This document shows, one piece after another, positions 16,299-24,166 of a stretch of 64,000 nt of DNA. Position 1 is the first letter of the stretch; each line of letters opens with the position of its first letter. Below the pieces are notes generated by a model. It worked only from the letters and a program-made list of their open reading frames with translations, did no database searches and had not been told where the DNA came from. Made by a program: the position numbers and the translations under genes. Source of the DNA: Nostoc sp. TCL240-02 (lineage in GTDB: Bacteria > Cyanobacteriota > Cyanobacteriia > Cyanobacteriales > Nostocaceae). The DNA lies in the NCBI RefSeq assembly GCF_013343235.1, contig NZ_CP040094.1, positions 6,753,001 to 6,817,000 of the forward strand, given 5' to 3'.

Positions 16299-16872
16299 AA
16301 CTGCTGAAGAGCTTTACGCCACAATTTTACATTACACTACCCAAGCCTAACACTCACTGATCCCCAGTTGTTGTAACTGTCAATACCAACTGAGTCTTTG
16401 TAGGTTATTTCTGTCTAAAGATATATTCTTAGTTGTAAAAATTTTGTAATTTTTTATGCCTTTTTCGGAATTATACACTATGTATAAAATCTTTTGATAT
16501 TTTTTCCTCTTATCAAAGCTTGAATTTTCTTAAGGCAGATAAGATGACGCTCCCTTTGCTTTTCGCCTAGCGAAGAAGTGAGTTTTGCCGTTTCATCTAT
16601 CTCAGAATTAATAGGCTGGGATCATCGCTTAATGAATAAAGTCAATGTTATGGTAAAGCTATATGAAAAATATCTTCATAAAGCCTATCTATGAGATTCT
16701 ATGTATTTTTTATGCATAGCAATTTTATCATTTCCTGCAATTGCTAACATTAATTTTTCGATATCAGCAACTAGGTGAAATGTCAAGTGCGATCGCGATA
16801 ATAAAAACAAAATAAAACAAGCACACACTTTAAAACTGGATGTTTTTCTCGCTTTCTCCAAAGATTGGCAAG
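16299..16872. other. gap upstream of the radical SAM gene
   Basis: This 574-base AT-rich gap separates divergent genes and should contain both promoters. I see T-runs and short AT-rich inverted segments (for example around 16445-16500), but no gene or repeat. Confidence 0.45.
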
Positions 16873-18465
16873 ATGGAAGTCAAAACACAGATGATGGAAA
16901 ATCGAATTCTTTACGTTCGCCTTCCTTGTAACCCCATCTTTCCTATTGGGGTTGTCTACCTGAGCGATCATGTCCATAAGCAGTTTCCTGATATTGAGCA
17001 GCGCATCTTTGATTTAGGAACAGTGCCACCTTTAGATTACAATTCTGCTCTGGATCGGTGTATTGATGAATTTAAACCGACACTGCTAGTATTTTCTTGG
17101 CGGGATATTCAAATTTATGCCCCAGTTGGCGGACGTGGTGGCAACCCACTGCAAAACGCCTTTGAATTTTACTACGCTAAGAATCCTTTATTAAAACTAC
17201 GTGGCGGATTGGGCGGTTTAAGAATCTTCATCGCTTACTATGTAGAGTTATGGCGAAATCAGGGCTTAATCAAACGCGGTTTAAAGCGTGCCCAAAAATA
17301 TAATTCCAATTCCCGTGTAGTTGTAGGTGGCGGTGCAGTCAGCGTATTTTACGAACAATTGGGTAAAAGTTTACCCAATGGGACAATTATTTCTGTGGGT
17401 GAAGGCGAAACTCTGCTAGAAAAACTTTTAAGTGGTAAAGATTTTCGAGATGAACGCTGTTATGTTGCGGGAGAAACTCAACCACGGGAACGGCTAATTC
17501 ATGAACAACCCACCCCACTAGAAAAAACAGCTTGTAACTATGACTATATCGAAAGTATCTGGCCGGAATTTAACTATTACCTGCAAGAAGAAGACTTTTA
17601 TATAGGTGTACAAACTAAGCGTGGTTGTCCCCACAACTGTTGTTATTGCGTCTATACGGTTGTCGAAGGCAAACAAGTACGCATCAACCCAGCAGATGAA
17701 GTAGTTGCCGAGATGCGCCAATTATACGATCGCGGCATTCGCAATTTCTGGTTTACCGATGCCCAATTCATCCCAGCCCGAAAATTTATTGACGATGCCA
17801 TAGAACTATTGCAAAAAATCGTCGATTCTGGTATGAAAGATATCCATTGGGCAGCATATATCAGAGCCGACAATTTGACACCCGAATTGTGCGACTTGAT
17901 GGCGAAAACCGGGATGAATTACTTTGAAATCGGGATTACCAGTGGTTCTCAAGAACTCGTGCGGAAAATGCGGATGGGGTATAACCTGCGAACCGTCTTG
18001 CAAAACTGCCGTGACTTAAAAGCAGCTGGTTTCAACGACTTAGTTTCCGTCAACTACTCCTTTAACGTCATTGACGAACGTCCCGAAACCATCCGCCAAA
18101 CCATTGCTTACCACCGCGAACTAGAAAGGATTTTCGGTGCTGATAAAGTCGAACCTGCTATCTTCTTTATTGGACTACAACCTCATACTCATTTAGAAGA
18201 ATACGCCTTCAAAGAAGGTATCCTCAAACCAGGATACGATCCGATGAGTTTGATGCCGTGGACAGCCAAAAAACTCCTTTGGAATCCCGAACCCCTTGGT
18301 TCATTCTTCGGCGAAGTCTGCTTGCAAGCTTGGCAACAAAACCCCAACGATTTCGGGCGCGAAGTCATGAACATCTTGGAGGAAAAACTAGGTTGTGCCG
18401 ACTTAGAAGCTGCACTTTCCGCACCAATGGAGACGAAAGAAAAACAGTTAGCGGGTATATCTTAA
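16873..18465 (+). CDS. B12-binding-type radical SAM protein (photosystem II high-light acclimation family)
   Basis: This protein of about 530 residues has an N-terminal cobalamin-binding-like region (RILYVRLPCNPIFPIGVVYLSDHV, then VVVGGGAVSVFYEQLG and ISVGEGE) and a radical SAM core whose cluster ligands are C-xxx-C-xx-C in KRGCPHNCCYCVY (C252, C256, C259 from this start). SAM-binding segments NFWFTDAQF and YFEIGITSGSQE follow. The sequence matches the cyanobacterial family linked to photosystem II acclimation to high light; the reaction is not known. ATG 16873 is preferred over an upstream ATG at 16840. A DICT-domain gene follows 69 bases downstream. Confidence 0.85.
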   Translation: MEVKTQMMENRILYVRLPCNPIFPIGVVYLSDHVHKQFPDIEQRIFDLGTVPPLDYNSALDRCIDEFKPTLLVFSWRDIQIYAPVGGRGGNPLQNAFEFYYAKNPLLKLRGGLGGLRIFIAYYVELWRNQGLIKRGLKRAQKYNSNSRVVVGGGAVSVFYEQLGKSLPNGTIISVGEGETLLEKLLSGKDFRDERCYVAGETQPRERLIHEQPTPLEKTACNYDYIESIWPEFNYYLQEEDFYIGVQTKRGCPHNCCYCVYTVVEGKQVRINPADEVVAEMRQLYDRGIRNFWFTDAQFIPARKFIDDAIELLQKIVDSGMKDIHWAAYIRADNLTPELCDLMAKTGMNYFEIGITSGSQELVRKMRMGYNLRTVLQNCRDLKAAGFNDLVSVNYSFNVIDERPETIRQTIAYHRELERIFGADKVEPAIFFIGLQPHTHLEEYAFKEGILKPGYDPMSLMPWTAKKLLWNPEPLGSFFGEVCLQAWQQNPNDFGREVMNILEEKLGCADLEAALSAPMETKEKQLAGIS

Positions 18466-18477
18466 AAAACTGAATTT

Positions 18478-18522
18478 CTGCCCCTCTTTTCCTCTGTGTC
18501 CTCTGCGCCTCTGCGGTTATTT
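18478..18522. repeat. CTCTGTGTCCTCTGCGCCTCTG repeat
   Basis: A pyrimidine-rich dispersed repeat (ctctgtgtcctctgcgcctc and following tgcggt) lies between the radical SAM and DICT genes. Related copies are near 8207-8223 and 31361-31421. Confidence 0.6.
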
Positions 18523-18534
18523 TTACCAAATCCC

Positions 18535-19932
18535 ATGTTAGAAGGTTCAATCTTACAACAGCTAGAAACAGCCCATCGCCATACCACCAGGCCAATTCGA
18601 TTCGGTGTTTACTACAAAAATACCCTAGTTGCCCTGTGCCACGCTCTAGAAGACCATATTTTAACCGACGACGGTACACCCTTAGTCATCACAGCCTTTC
18701 AACAGGGGAAATGGTATCTACAAGAAGCTGATCGATATGCAGACATCGCCCAGCGCAGCTGCCAAATTGCCATCATGGCCGCCTCTGAATCTGGCTTTGA
18801 TGAACATCCTACCAGCGAGTTGCCTAATGTAGATTTAGTGGGATTAGATTCAGGCGATCCAGTGGCGCAGGAGTGGCACTTAATTATTTTATCGCCCAAA
18901 TACACAGCAATGGTAATTTGTCAAGAATTATCAGAGGCTGATTATGGCAGCGCTGGAGTACCGACATCAGACTTAGAGCGGAAATTCTATGGCTTGTGGA
19001 CATTTGAGCCAGAATTAGTTCAAGACACAGCAGAAATAGCGATCGCTCACATCAAAAAATACAACCCAGAACTGGCCGAAAAACTCACAGCCGACAAACA
19101 ACAAATTGTCCCGTCAATGGACAGATCCCAAAATTTAGGTGCAGTTGTCTCCCGTGTAGTAGATTACCTCCAGACTGGGCAAGATAATTTATCCATCCCC
19201 ACAGCGTCTCACCAACAAACCCTAGATCGCAACTTGGTTTCCAACGAAATCCAAGCCTTTTTGCGAATGGCGCAACTGATGGATATGGCAGATGTCAATA
19301 ATCCAATGGCAGCTGCGGAAGTAGTAGCTCTTGCTGAAGCGATCGGCCAGCTTTTGGATCTTCCCGCATGGCAGATTAAAAGATTGCGCTTGGCGGCTTT
19401 GTTGCATCGCATAGATCCATTACAAAAAGCAGAAAGCGTTCTCACTGACAGTATATCCACACGCTACCAAGAAGATGCCCCCAGTTCTCCCTTAACTTGT
19501 CCCTTAGTACCAGGGGCGCAAGTATTGCGAACCATGCCAAGATTACGAGCAGTTGCCCAAATTATTACTCACCAAAGCGAGTGGTGGAATGGCACAGGGG
19601 AACCAGCAGGTTTAGCTGGTGATGAAATTCCCTTAGAGTCGAGAATTTTGGCATTATTGGCAGACTTTCAGTGGCGAGTCAATCAGCAAAAATCGTCAAA
19701 TCAAAGTCGGGAACAGATATTTACTCAAGCTTTGGATGAGTGCAGACAGCAACAATCTACCCGCTTTGACCCTAAACTTGTAGATACCCTAACTTTATTA
19801 GTTATGGGTTTACAACAGGGACTCGACTTACCCATCATGACACCCAAAGTCAGCGCCGGCATCTGGATACTTGATTCCCAATGGGATAGCCACAGCAAGA
19901 TAAGTGAAGAGATTGGTAGTTACTTTACATGA
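18535..19932 (+). CDS. DICT sensory domain protein with degenerate HD-GYP-like domain
   Basis: This 465-residue cytosolic protein has an N-terminal DICT-type sensory domain (about 1-185: RPIRFGVYYKNTLVALCHALED, LVITAFQQGKWYLQEADRYADIAQ, WHLIILSPKYTAMVICQEL). A C-terminal HD-GYP-derived domain (about 235-440) follows. In the latter the HD pair reads LLHRID (289-294) rather than LLHDIG, and the GYP region reads HQSEWWNGTGEPAGLAGDEIPLESRIL (346 on). Missing metal ligands suggest it does not hydrolyse cyclic-di-GMP and may instead bind a ligand or partner. ATG 18535 is used because the upstream extension falls in a repeat. Its stop overlaps the next start as ATGA. Confidence 0.82.
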   Translation: MLEGSILQQLETAHRHTTRPIRFGVYYKNTLVALCHALEDHILTDDGTPLVITAFQQGKWYLQEADRYADIAQRSCQIAIMAASESGFDEHPTSELPNVDLVGLDSGDPVAQEWHLIILSPKYTAMVICQELSEADYGSAGVPTSDLERKFYGLWTFEPELVQDTAEIAIAHIKKYNPELAEKLTADKQQIVPSMDRSQNLGAVVSRVVDYLQTGQDNLSIPTASHQQTLDRNLVSNEIQAFLRMAQLMDMADVNNPMAAAEVVALAEAIGQLLDLPAWQIKRLRLAALLHRIDPLQKAESVLTDSISTRYQEDAPSSPLTCPLVPGAQVLRTMPRLRAVAQIITHQSEWWNGTGEPAGLAGDEIPLESRILALLADFQWRVNQQKSSNQSREQIFTQALDECRQQQSTRFDPKLVDTLTLLVMGLQQGLDLPIMTPKVSAGIWILDSQWDSHSKISEEIGSYFT

Positions 19933-20567
19933 ACATTGAAGCCATTAAATTAGGAAAACTCAAACAACTTCCAGGGGCAAATTTAGAAGACGAGGAACTC
20001 TCCCGACTGGATTTAAGCCGGATTAATCTTGCTGGCGCTACTCTTGTCGGTACTAATTTCGCTGCTTCCAAACTCGAAGGCGGACATTTGGAGGGAGCGA
20101 ATTTGATGGGGGCAAACCTCCAAGAAACTGACTTGCGGGCGAACTTGATGGGAGCAAACCTGATGCAAGCAGATTTAACCGGTGCTGACTTGCGGGGTAG
20201 TAACTTGCGTGGCGCTAACTTGATGGGAGCAAGACTCAGTGATGCTTCATTGGTGGGTGCTTTCTTAAGTGGTGCCAATTTAATAAACGTGAACTTACAA
20301 GGCGTTGATTTGCGCGGTGCTGACTTGCGCGGTGCAAACCTGACTGGGGCAAATCTCAAAGGTGCAGATTTGAGTCGCGCTGATTTGCAAGGGACATTGT
20401 TGAGTGAAGCAAACCTTGAAGAGGCTGATTTGCGAGGGGCGAATTTGGCGGGAGCGAATTTGACAGGAGCGAATTTACTCTGTGCAGAATTAGAAGGTGC
20501 AAATTTGAGCGGCGTTAATTTGAATAAGGCGTGTTTGGTGGGTACTGTATTTGAAAAGCTTGCGTAA
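19929..20567 (+). CDS. pentapeptide-repeat protein
   Basis: This 212-residue protein is almost wholly built of A(D/N)LXX repeats from about residue 25 (LSRLDLSRINLAGATLVGTNF) to about 205, which fold as a right-handed quadrilateral beta helix. It has no signal peptide or membrane segment. The first 20 residues (MNIEAIKLGKLKQLPGANLE) are not repeated. Its start codon overlaps the stop of the DICT/HD gene (ATGA at 19929-19932), so the two proteins are probably made together and may interact. Function of such proteins in cyanobacteria is mostly unknown; a DNA-gyrase-protecting role is not indicated by anything here. Confidence 0.93.
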   Translation: MNIEAIKLGKLKQLPGANLEDEELSRLDLSRINLAGATLVGTNFAASKLEGGHLEGANLMGANLQETDLRANLMGANLMQADLTGADLRGSNLRGANLMGARLSDASLVGAFLSGANLINVNLQGVDLRGADLRGANLTGANLKGADLSRADLQGTLLSEANLEEADLRGANLAGANLTGANLLCAELEGANLSGVNLNKACLVGTVFEKLA

Positions 20568-20633
20568 AGATTAGCTATTGTTAAAATTTTCGCAGAGGAA
20601 GCAGGTAAAAATTTGTGAGCCTAAAAGAAGTTC

Positions 20634-20852
20634 TCAGGCTAGCAAAGCAACTTTAAACCGTGGACAAATTACGTTTGATCCAGCAAATTGCTCCTGAATC
20701 TTATATATAATATGCTTTTCTGCTTCTTTCTCAAATCTTGATATCTTTTCATCCATTGCCTTATTTTCGTCTTAATTACTACACCCAGTAAAAAGGAAGC
20801 TTAGTGGAATAATTAGTACTAAAGCTGATATCATTAATATTTTGATTTTCAT
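20634..20852 (-). pseudogene. small lipoprotein gene with in-frame stop
   Basis: The reverse strand from ATG 20852 encodes MKIKILMISALVLIIPLS, FLFTGCSN and then TAA at 20774-20772. This is a complete lipoprotein signal with lipobox FTGC. The same frame continues open after the TAA for 45 codons (DENKAMDEKISRFEKEAEKH, then a hydrophobic/basic stretch) to a TGA at 20636-20634. The start overlaps the stop of the CPBP protease gene as ATGA, so it was cotranslated with it. I read this as a lipoprotein of about 70 residues interrupted by a nonsense codon; a natural 26-residue lipopeptide or a sequencing error is possible. Confidence 0.6.
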
Positions 20853-21682
20853 ATATAACGTGATCGCTCAGTTCGCCCCCGTATCCACAAAGCTAGTACA
20901 CTCATTAACAACACCCCCATGACTCCTTGTAGGGGATTATTATTCACACCAGTTACCCAATCAGGAACTTCACCAGAATATTTGACTAATTTACCTACAT
21001 TAATAATGTAGTAACCCCAAACTAAACCACCATGCAAACCAATTGGAAAACCCAAGCGTCCCCTCCGCCAACGCTTTCCCCATACTTGCGTTAACCCCAG
21101 CAGTACTAAAGCTGGAAATTGCGGCAGTGTATGAATAATTGCCTCCAAGGGTTTAATAAAGTGCAATGTAGCAAAGGCAGTTGCATCAGTCCACAGTGCT
21201 ACACGCGGGCTGTAATCTCGTTCTAACTCATCTAGCAACCAGCCTCGGAATAACAATTCCTCGGCAAATCCGATGCCCAAGCCAACAAGTAAACCCTCTA
21301 AAATTATTTTCAGCAAAAAAACTTTCGGTTGTTGCCACACCAACCAACCCAACAAACCTTCTACCCCAAAAAGTATCAGAATATTAATTATCCCTATAGC
21401 CAAGCCACGCAGTAAATCCACACCATTCTGTCGCGTGAATTCTAAGCCATAATGTTGCAGAATTTGGGGCTGCTGGTAGACATATTTGCCCCATAATCTC
21501 AGGAGAAAAATAAAGACTACATATAACAATACCAATGTCAATATACTTTCTAAATTTGAATCATCGACTAGTAAGTATATTGGTGTAGCCAATGGCAACC
21601 ATAGCAGGGCTAAATTCAAAATAAAAGCACCCAGCCTAATAGGGGCAGGGCGTTCAGCTAAACGGACAAGGTTTTTTTTCAT
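20849..21682 (-). CDS. CPBP-family intramembrane metalloprotease
   Basis: This 277-residue membrane protein has about eight hydrophobic segments and the CPBP (CAAX protease/bacteriocin-processing) motifs: E141-E142-LLF-R146 in FAEELLFRGWLLDEL, F170-ATL-H174 and a later histidine in GLHGGLVWG. These residues form the zinc-dependent active site within the membrane in the family. Start ATG 21682 follows a heptamer repeat; the in-frame upstream extension is not family-like. The small broken lipoprotein gene overlaps its stop codon. Substrate unknown; family members cut prenylated or membrane peptides. Confidence 0.9.
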   Translation of the reverse strand: MKKNLVRLAERPAPIRLGAFILNLALLWLPLATPIYLLVDDSNLESILTLVLLYVVFIFLLRLWGKYVYQQPQILQHYGLEFTRQNGVDLLRGLAIGIINILILFGVEGLLGWLVWQQPKVFLLKIILEGLLVGLGIGFAEELLFRGWLLDELERDYSPRVALWTDATAFATLHFIKPLEAIIHTLPQFPALVLLGLTQVWGKRWRRGRLGFPIGLHGGLVWGYYIINVGKLVKYSGEVPDWVTGVNNNPLQGVMGVLLMSVLALWIRGRTERSRYI

Positions 21683-21726
21683 AACAAGTAAGTCACCAAT
21701 CACCAGTCAATACTCTAAATTTCTAC

Positions 21727-21755
21727 TAATGACCAATGACCAATGACCAATGACT
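21727..21755. repeat. tandem CCAATGA array
   Basis: Three perfect 7-base units (ccaatga) flanked by partial units lie between the CPBP protease gene and clpS, on the border of the clpS stop codon. Confidence 0.8.
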
Positions 21756-22035
21756 ATTCATCAGGTTCAATTGTGCTACTTAAACCGTGACTTATCAATG
21801 TTTCACAATAGAACTCAGCGTGTTCCAGGGCGCAAGTAATGACTAAAGCTAGCCCGTTAGTATGGGCTTCCATCATGATGCTCACAGCTTGGGGTTGGGT
21901 AAGGCTAGGTACAGTGGATATTAGTGACTGTACAACATGCTCCATAGAGTTGTAGTCGTCGTTATGGAGCAAAACGCGATACCGAGGCGCTAGCTTACGG
22001 GTTGTGGAAGGCTTTTGAATAGTTTCAACTGACAC
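21754..22035 (-). CDS. clpS: ATP-dependent Clp protease adaptor ClpS
   Basis: This 93-residue adaptor binds the N-domain of ClpA/ClpC and delivers N-degron substrates. The core APRYRVLLHNDDYNSMEHVV carries the NDD substrate-pocket residues. The MMEAHTNGLALVITCALEHAEFYCETL segment holds the ClpC contact and the second half of the pocket. The length and flexible N-terminus are normal for the family. Cyanobacteria have two ClpS paralogues; this has the ClpS1-like ancestral pocket. The stop codon touches a tandem heptamer array. Confidence 0.95.
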   Translation of the reverse strand: MSVETIQKPSTTRKLAPRYRVLLHNDDYNSMEHVVQSLISTVPSLTQPQAVSIMMEAHTNGLALVITCALEHAEFYCETLISHGLSSTIEPDE

Positions 22036-22317
22036 GGCTCTTTGCTCTTTTCTTGTTGATTCACTACTACAAAGTGTCTGTGTAGCGATCGCTTAACAGT
22101 TATTTACCTATTCTATAGTATTTCTGTTCAGATACTATGCTATAAAAACCGCTCTACTTAGTTTTGCGTAGCCACTTGTGAAGCAGATGTCTGAGACATA
22201 GTTGCCGTGAGAGTGCTACCCTAATCTTACAGAAGCTTCCTTAAACGTAGCGCATTCTCATTTTTAAGATTAAGGAAGTTGCAAAATCATCCTTGCCCCT
22301 GCCCAAACTCCATAATC

Positions 22318-22662
22318 ATGGACATTAGCCTAGATTTTCTTCAACCAGGACAAATTGTGTCTTTAGAGCATGGCGACAGAAATCTGTATGCAGAAGTCAT
22401 TCAATTTGTAGTTTCCCGCCAGTTGTGCTGGGTGCGTCCTTTACTAATGGTTACTTTGATTCAAGAATCGCCGCTAATTACCGATTTGCGAGATGCGTCT
22501 GACTTGCTTTGGCCTGCAAATTTATTTCGACCAGCTTTAGACACAGAAGTAATTACCTTCTTGAGTCAAGTTTTAGCAAAAGAACCAAAAACTGAGCCTG
22601 ACTCAGCCGCCAAGCAGCAACTTAATCAATTTATTCACCAACTATGGTCAGCATATCAATAG
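22318..22662 (+). CDS. conserved cyanobacterial hypothetical protein
   Basis: This 114-residue soluble protein begins MDISLDFLQPGQIVSLEHGD, followed by strand-rich NLYAEVIQFVVSRQLCWVRPLLMV and a block DLRDASDLLWPANLFRPALDTEVITFLSQVL, ending in a helix QLNQFIHQLWSAY. I recognise the pattern from cyanobacterial genomes but know no function or domain name. The start is taken at ATG 22318; the upstream in-frame extension (MQNHPCPCPNSII) is not protein-like. It is convergent with the dapL remnant, whose end comes within ten bases of the stop. Confidence 0.78.
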   Translation: MDISLDFLQPGQIVSLEHGDRNLYAEVIQFVVSRQLCWVRPLLMVTLIQESPLITDLRDASDLLWPANLFRPALDTEVITFLSQVLAKEPKTEPDSAAKQQLNQFIHQLWSAYQ

Positions 22663-22672
22663 GCATACGGTA

Positions 22673-22813
22673 AAGGATATGACTAGAAGTTAGTTTATCT
22701 GGAGCGCCAACAGCCATACTGATGATATCAACTCCCTTCGCAACGAGTTCATTCTGCTTGTGGACAATTTCAGCAAACAGAAAGGGAGGAATTTTTTCTC
22801 GGCGTTTAGCGAA
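22673..22813 (-). pseudogene. remnant of the dapL N-terminal region
   Basis: The reverse strand reads FAKRREKIPPFLFAEIVHKQ, then NELVAKGVDIISMAVGAPDK and LTSSHIL. This matches the N-terminal arm and first substrate segment of LL-diaminopimelate aminotransferase (family pattern RLEKIPPYLFAEI, ELVAKGVDII, G-GDPD-PTP-HI). Upstream in the same frame there are stops within four codons, and downstream the similarity ends after HIL, so only about 47 codons of a 410-residue enzyme remain. No start codon is left. The invariant D of GDPD is changed (GAPD). A functional copy must lie elsewhere. Confidence 0.65.
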
Positions 22814-23033
22814 CTAGATAGCGATTTACTTCGAATGCACAATAATGTAGAGGGTTATTAGCACGGTTTACGCCATTCTAGTTATTTAAATAATCAACCT
22901 CAGAGAAAAATACAAACAATAATATCGCTCTTATTATCCCACCTGCCTTTACTAAAACTTGTTTTACTAACTCGGAATTTTGATTACTTCAGTATTCTTC
23001 AAATTTACTTGATATACCTCTATGCATAAGCAG

Positions 23034-23237
23034 TTAGGAATATCTGAAGCTGGGAACCAACTTAATTCTACCAGCATCCATCTCCGACATTAATAATTCC
23101 AGAGCTTCGTAGTCAACGTCAGAAATATAACCCAGTTCTGTCAGTTCTGAGTTGATTTCATTTTCTATCTCAGGAGTTAGCTTTTTAATGTCAAGAGCTT
23201 TTTCTACCAATTTACGAATAGCGTACTTAGTTCTCAT
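23034..23237 (-). CDS. small conserved helical protein
   Basis: This 67-residue protein (MRTKYAIRKLVEKALDIKKL) is helical and amphipathic, with the block LTPEIENEINSELTELGYISDVDYEALELLMSEMDAGRI. I have the impression of related short proteins in heterocystous cyanobacteria but know no function. ATG 23237 is preferred over a TTG at 23252. A CRP-type palindrome within a 26-base-arm hairpin lies about 65 bases upstream and may control it. It is monocistronic. Confidence 0.7.
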   Translation of the reverse strand: MRTKYAIRKLVEKALDIKKLTPEIENEINSELTELGYISDVDYEALELLMSEMDAGRIKLVPSFRYS

Positions 23238-23300
23238 AAGTAATACATCCAACTGTAATATGATACTAATTATCCCAGAAAACTCTCAGTATAAAGAGCG

Positions 23301-23356
23301 ATCTATCTAACTAATTTACTTGTGATCTATATCACAAGTAAATTAGTTAGATAGAT
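23301..23356. promoter_or_regulatory. perfect 26-bp inverted repeat centred on a CRP-type site
   Basis: Positions 23301-23326 and 23331-23356 are exact reverse complements, separated by CTAT. The centre reads TGTGA-TCTATA-TCACA (23321-23336), an exact match to the TGTGA-N6-TCACA site of CRP-family regulators, including cyanobacterial CRP homologues. It lies 64 bases upstream of the small reverse-strand gene and 354 bases before the STAS gene. As RNA it would form a very stable hairpin; no T-run follows on either strand. Confidence 0.75.
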
Positions 23357-23710
23357 AATTCGCTATGACTCTGGCGTATACCATCAGCAACGCTAAAGTG
23401 GGAGATTTAACTTACCGTTAAGAGTTGGCTAAATTAGCTTTAGTTATAGACTAAGCAAGTTTTATCAGCATAGTTACTGATTATTTGTTTGCTCTATTCC
23501 TGTCTATGTTGATTGTTTTTGAACTGAGATAAAAAAAAAGTATATATAAACACATTTTAACCTGGAATTATAACAATCTTTAAACAGAGATACTAAAGAA
23601 ATAAAGATTCAGCAAAGAGAGCTAAGACGTATGGTCGATGCAACAGAATAGAGTTTATGTTCAAATAATCTTTAGCTCGACGCTTCAATAATTCTCAATA
23701 GGATGTAACT
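23357..23710. other. gap upstream of the STAS gene
   Basis: These 354 bases between the CRP-centred hairpin and the STAS gene contain an A-run (around 23533) and AT-rich DNA. I see no gene, RNA or repeat beyond that. Confidence 0.4.
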
Positions 23711-24040
23711 ATGCAAGCAGTGCTTAACTATCCCAAGATTGCAGTCATTCGCCCTCAAGGGTATTTGAATGCTACAAACGCCTTGGAATTTGAACGAGAT
23801 ATGACGACAGCGTTGGCACAAAATGTTATTTCCATCTTGGTAGTAGACCTCGCAGCAGTAGAATCGTTAGACAGTGCGGGGTTGATGGCATTGTTATCTA
23901 TACACAAGCTGGCTCTTAGTTTAGGAAGGGGTTTTCAACTTTGTGCTATTGCTCCGTCAATTAGAATTATTTTTGAACTAACGCAACTCGATAGAGTGTT
24001 TGAAATATTGGATGGTGAAGTTGAATTGGCCCCAACATAA
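23711..24040 (+). CDS. STAS-domain anti-sigma factor antagonist-like protein
   Basis: This 109-residue single STAS domain resembles SpoIIAA/RsbV-type antagonists that switch partners depending on serine phosphorylation. The core is ILVVDLAAVESLDSAGLMALLSIHKLA; S55 in LDSAG aligns with the regulatory serine and D54 precedes it as usual. Beta strands KIAVIRPQGYLNATNA and FQLCAIAPSIRIIFELTQLDRVFEIL complete the fold. No anti-sigma kinase or PP2C phosphatase gene is adjacent, so its partners are elsewhere. It has its own upstream region. Confidence 0.9.
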   Translation: MQAVLNYPKIAVIRPQGYLNATNALEFERDMTTALAQNVISILVVDLAAVESLDSAGLMALLSIHKLALSLGRGFQLCAIAPSIRIIFELTQLDRVFEILDGEVELAPT

Positions 24041-24166
24041 ACCAGTTAAAACGCGGACTTTATGTAAAGGAGTTATAAGTTCCAACGATAAATTATGTTA
24101 AAGACCTAATTCAATGCTAAAGTTTGGTTTGGGTAGCTGTAATTAAGGTAGCTAGAAGATAGCACA

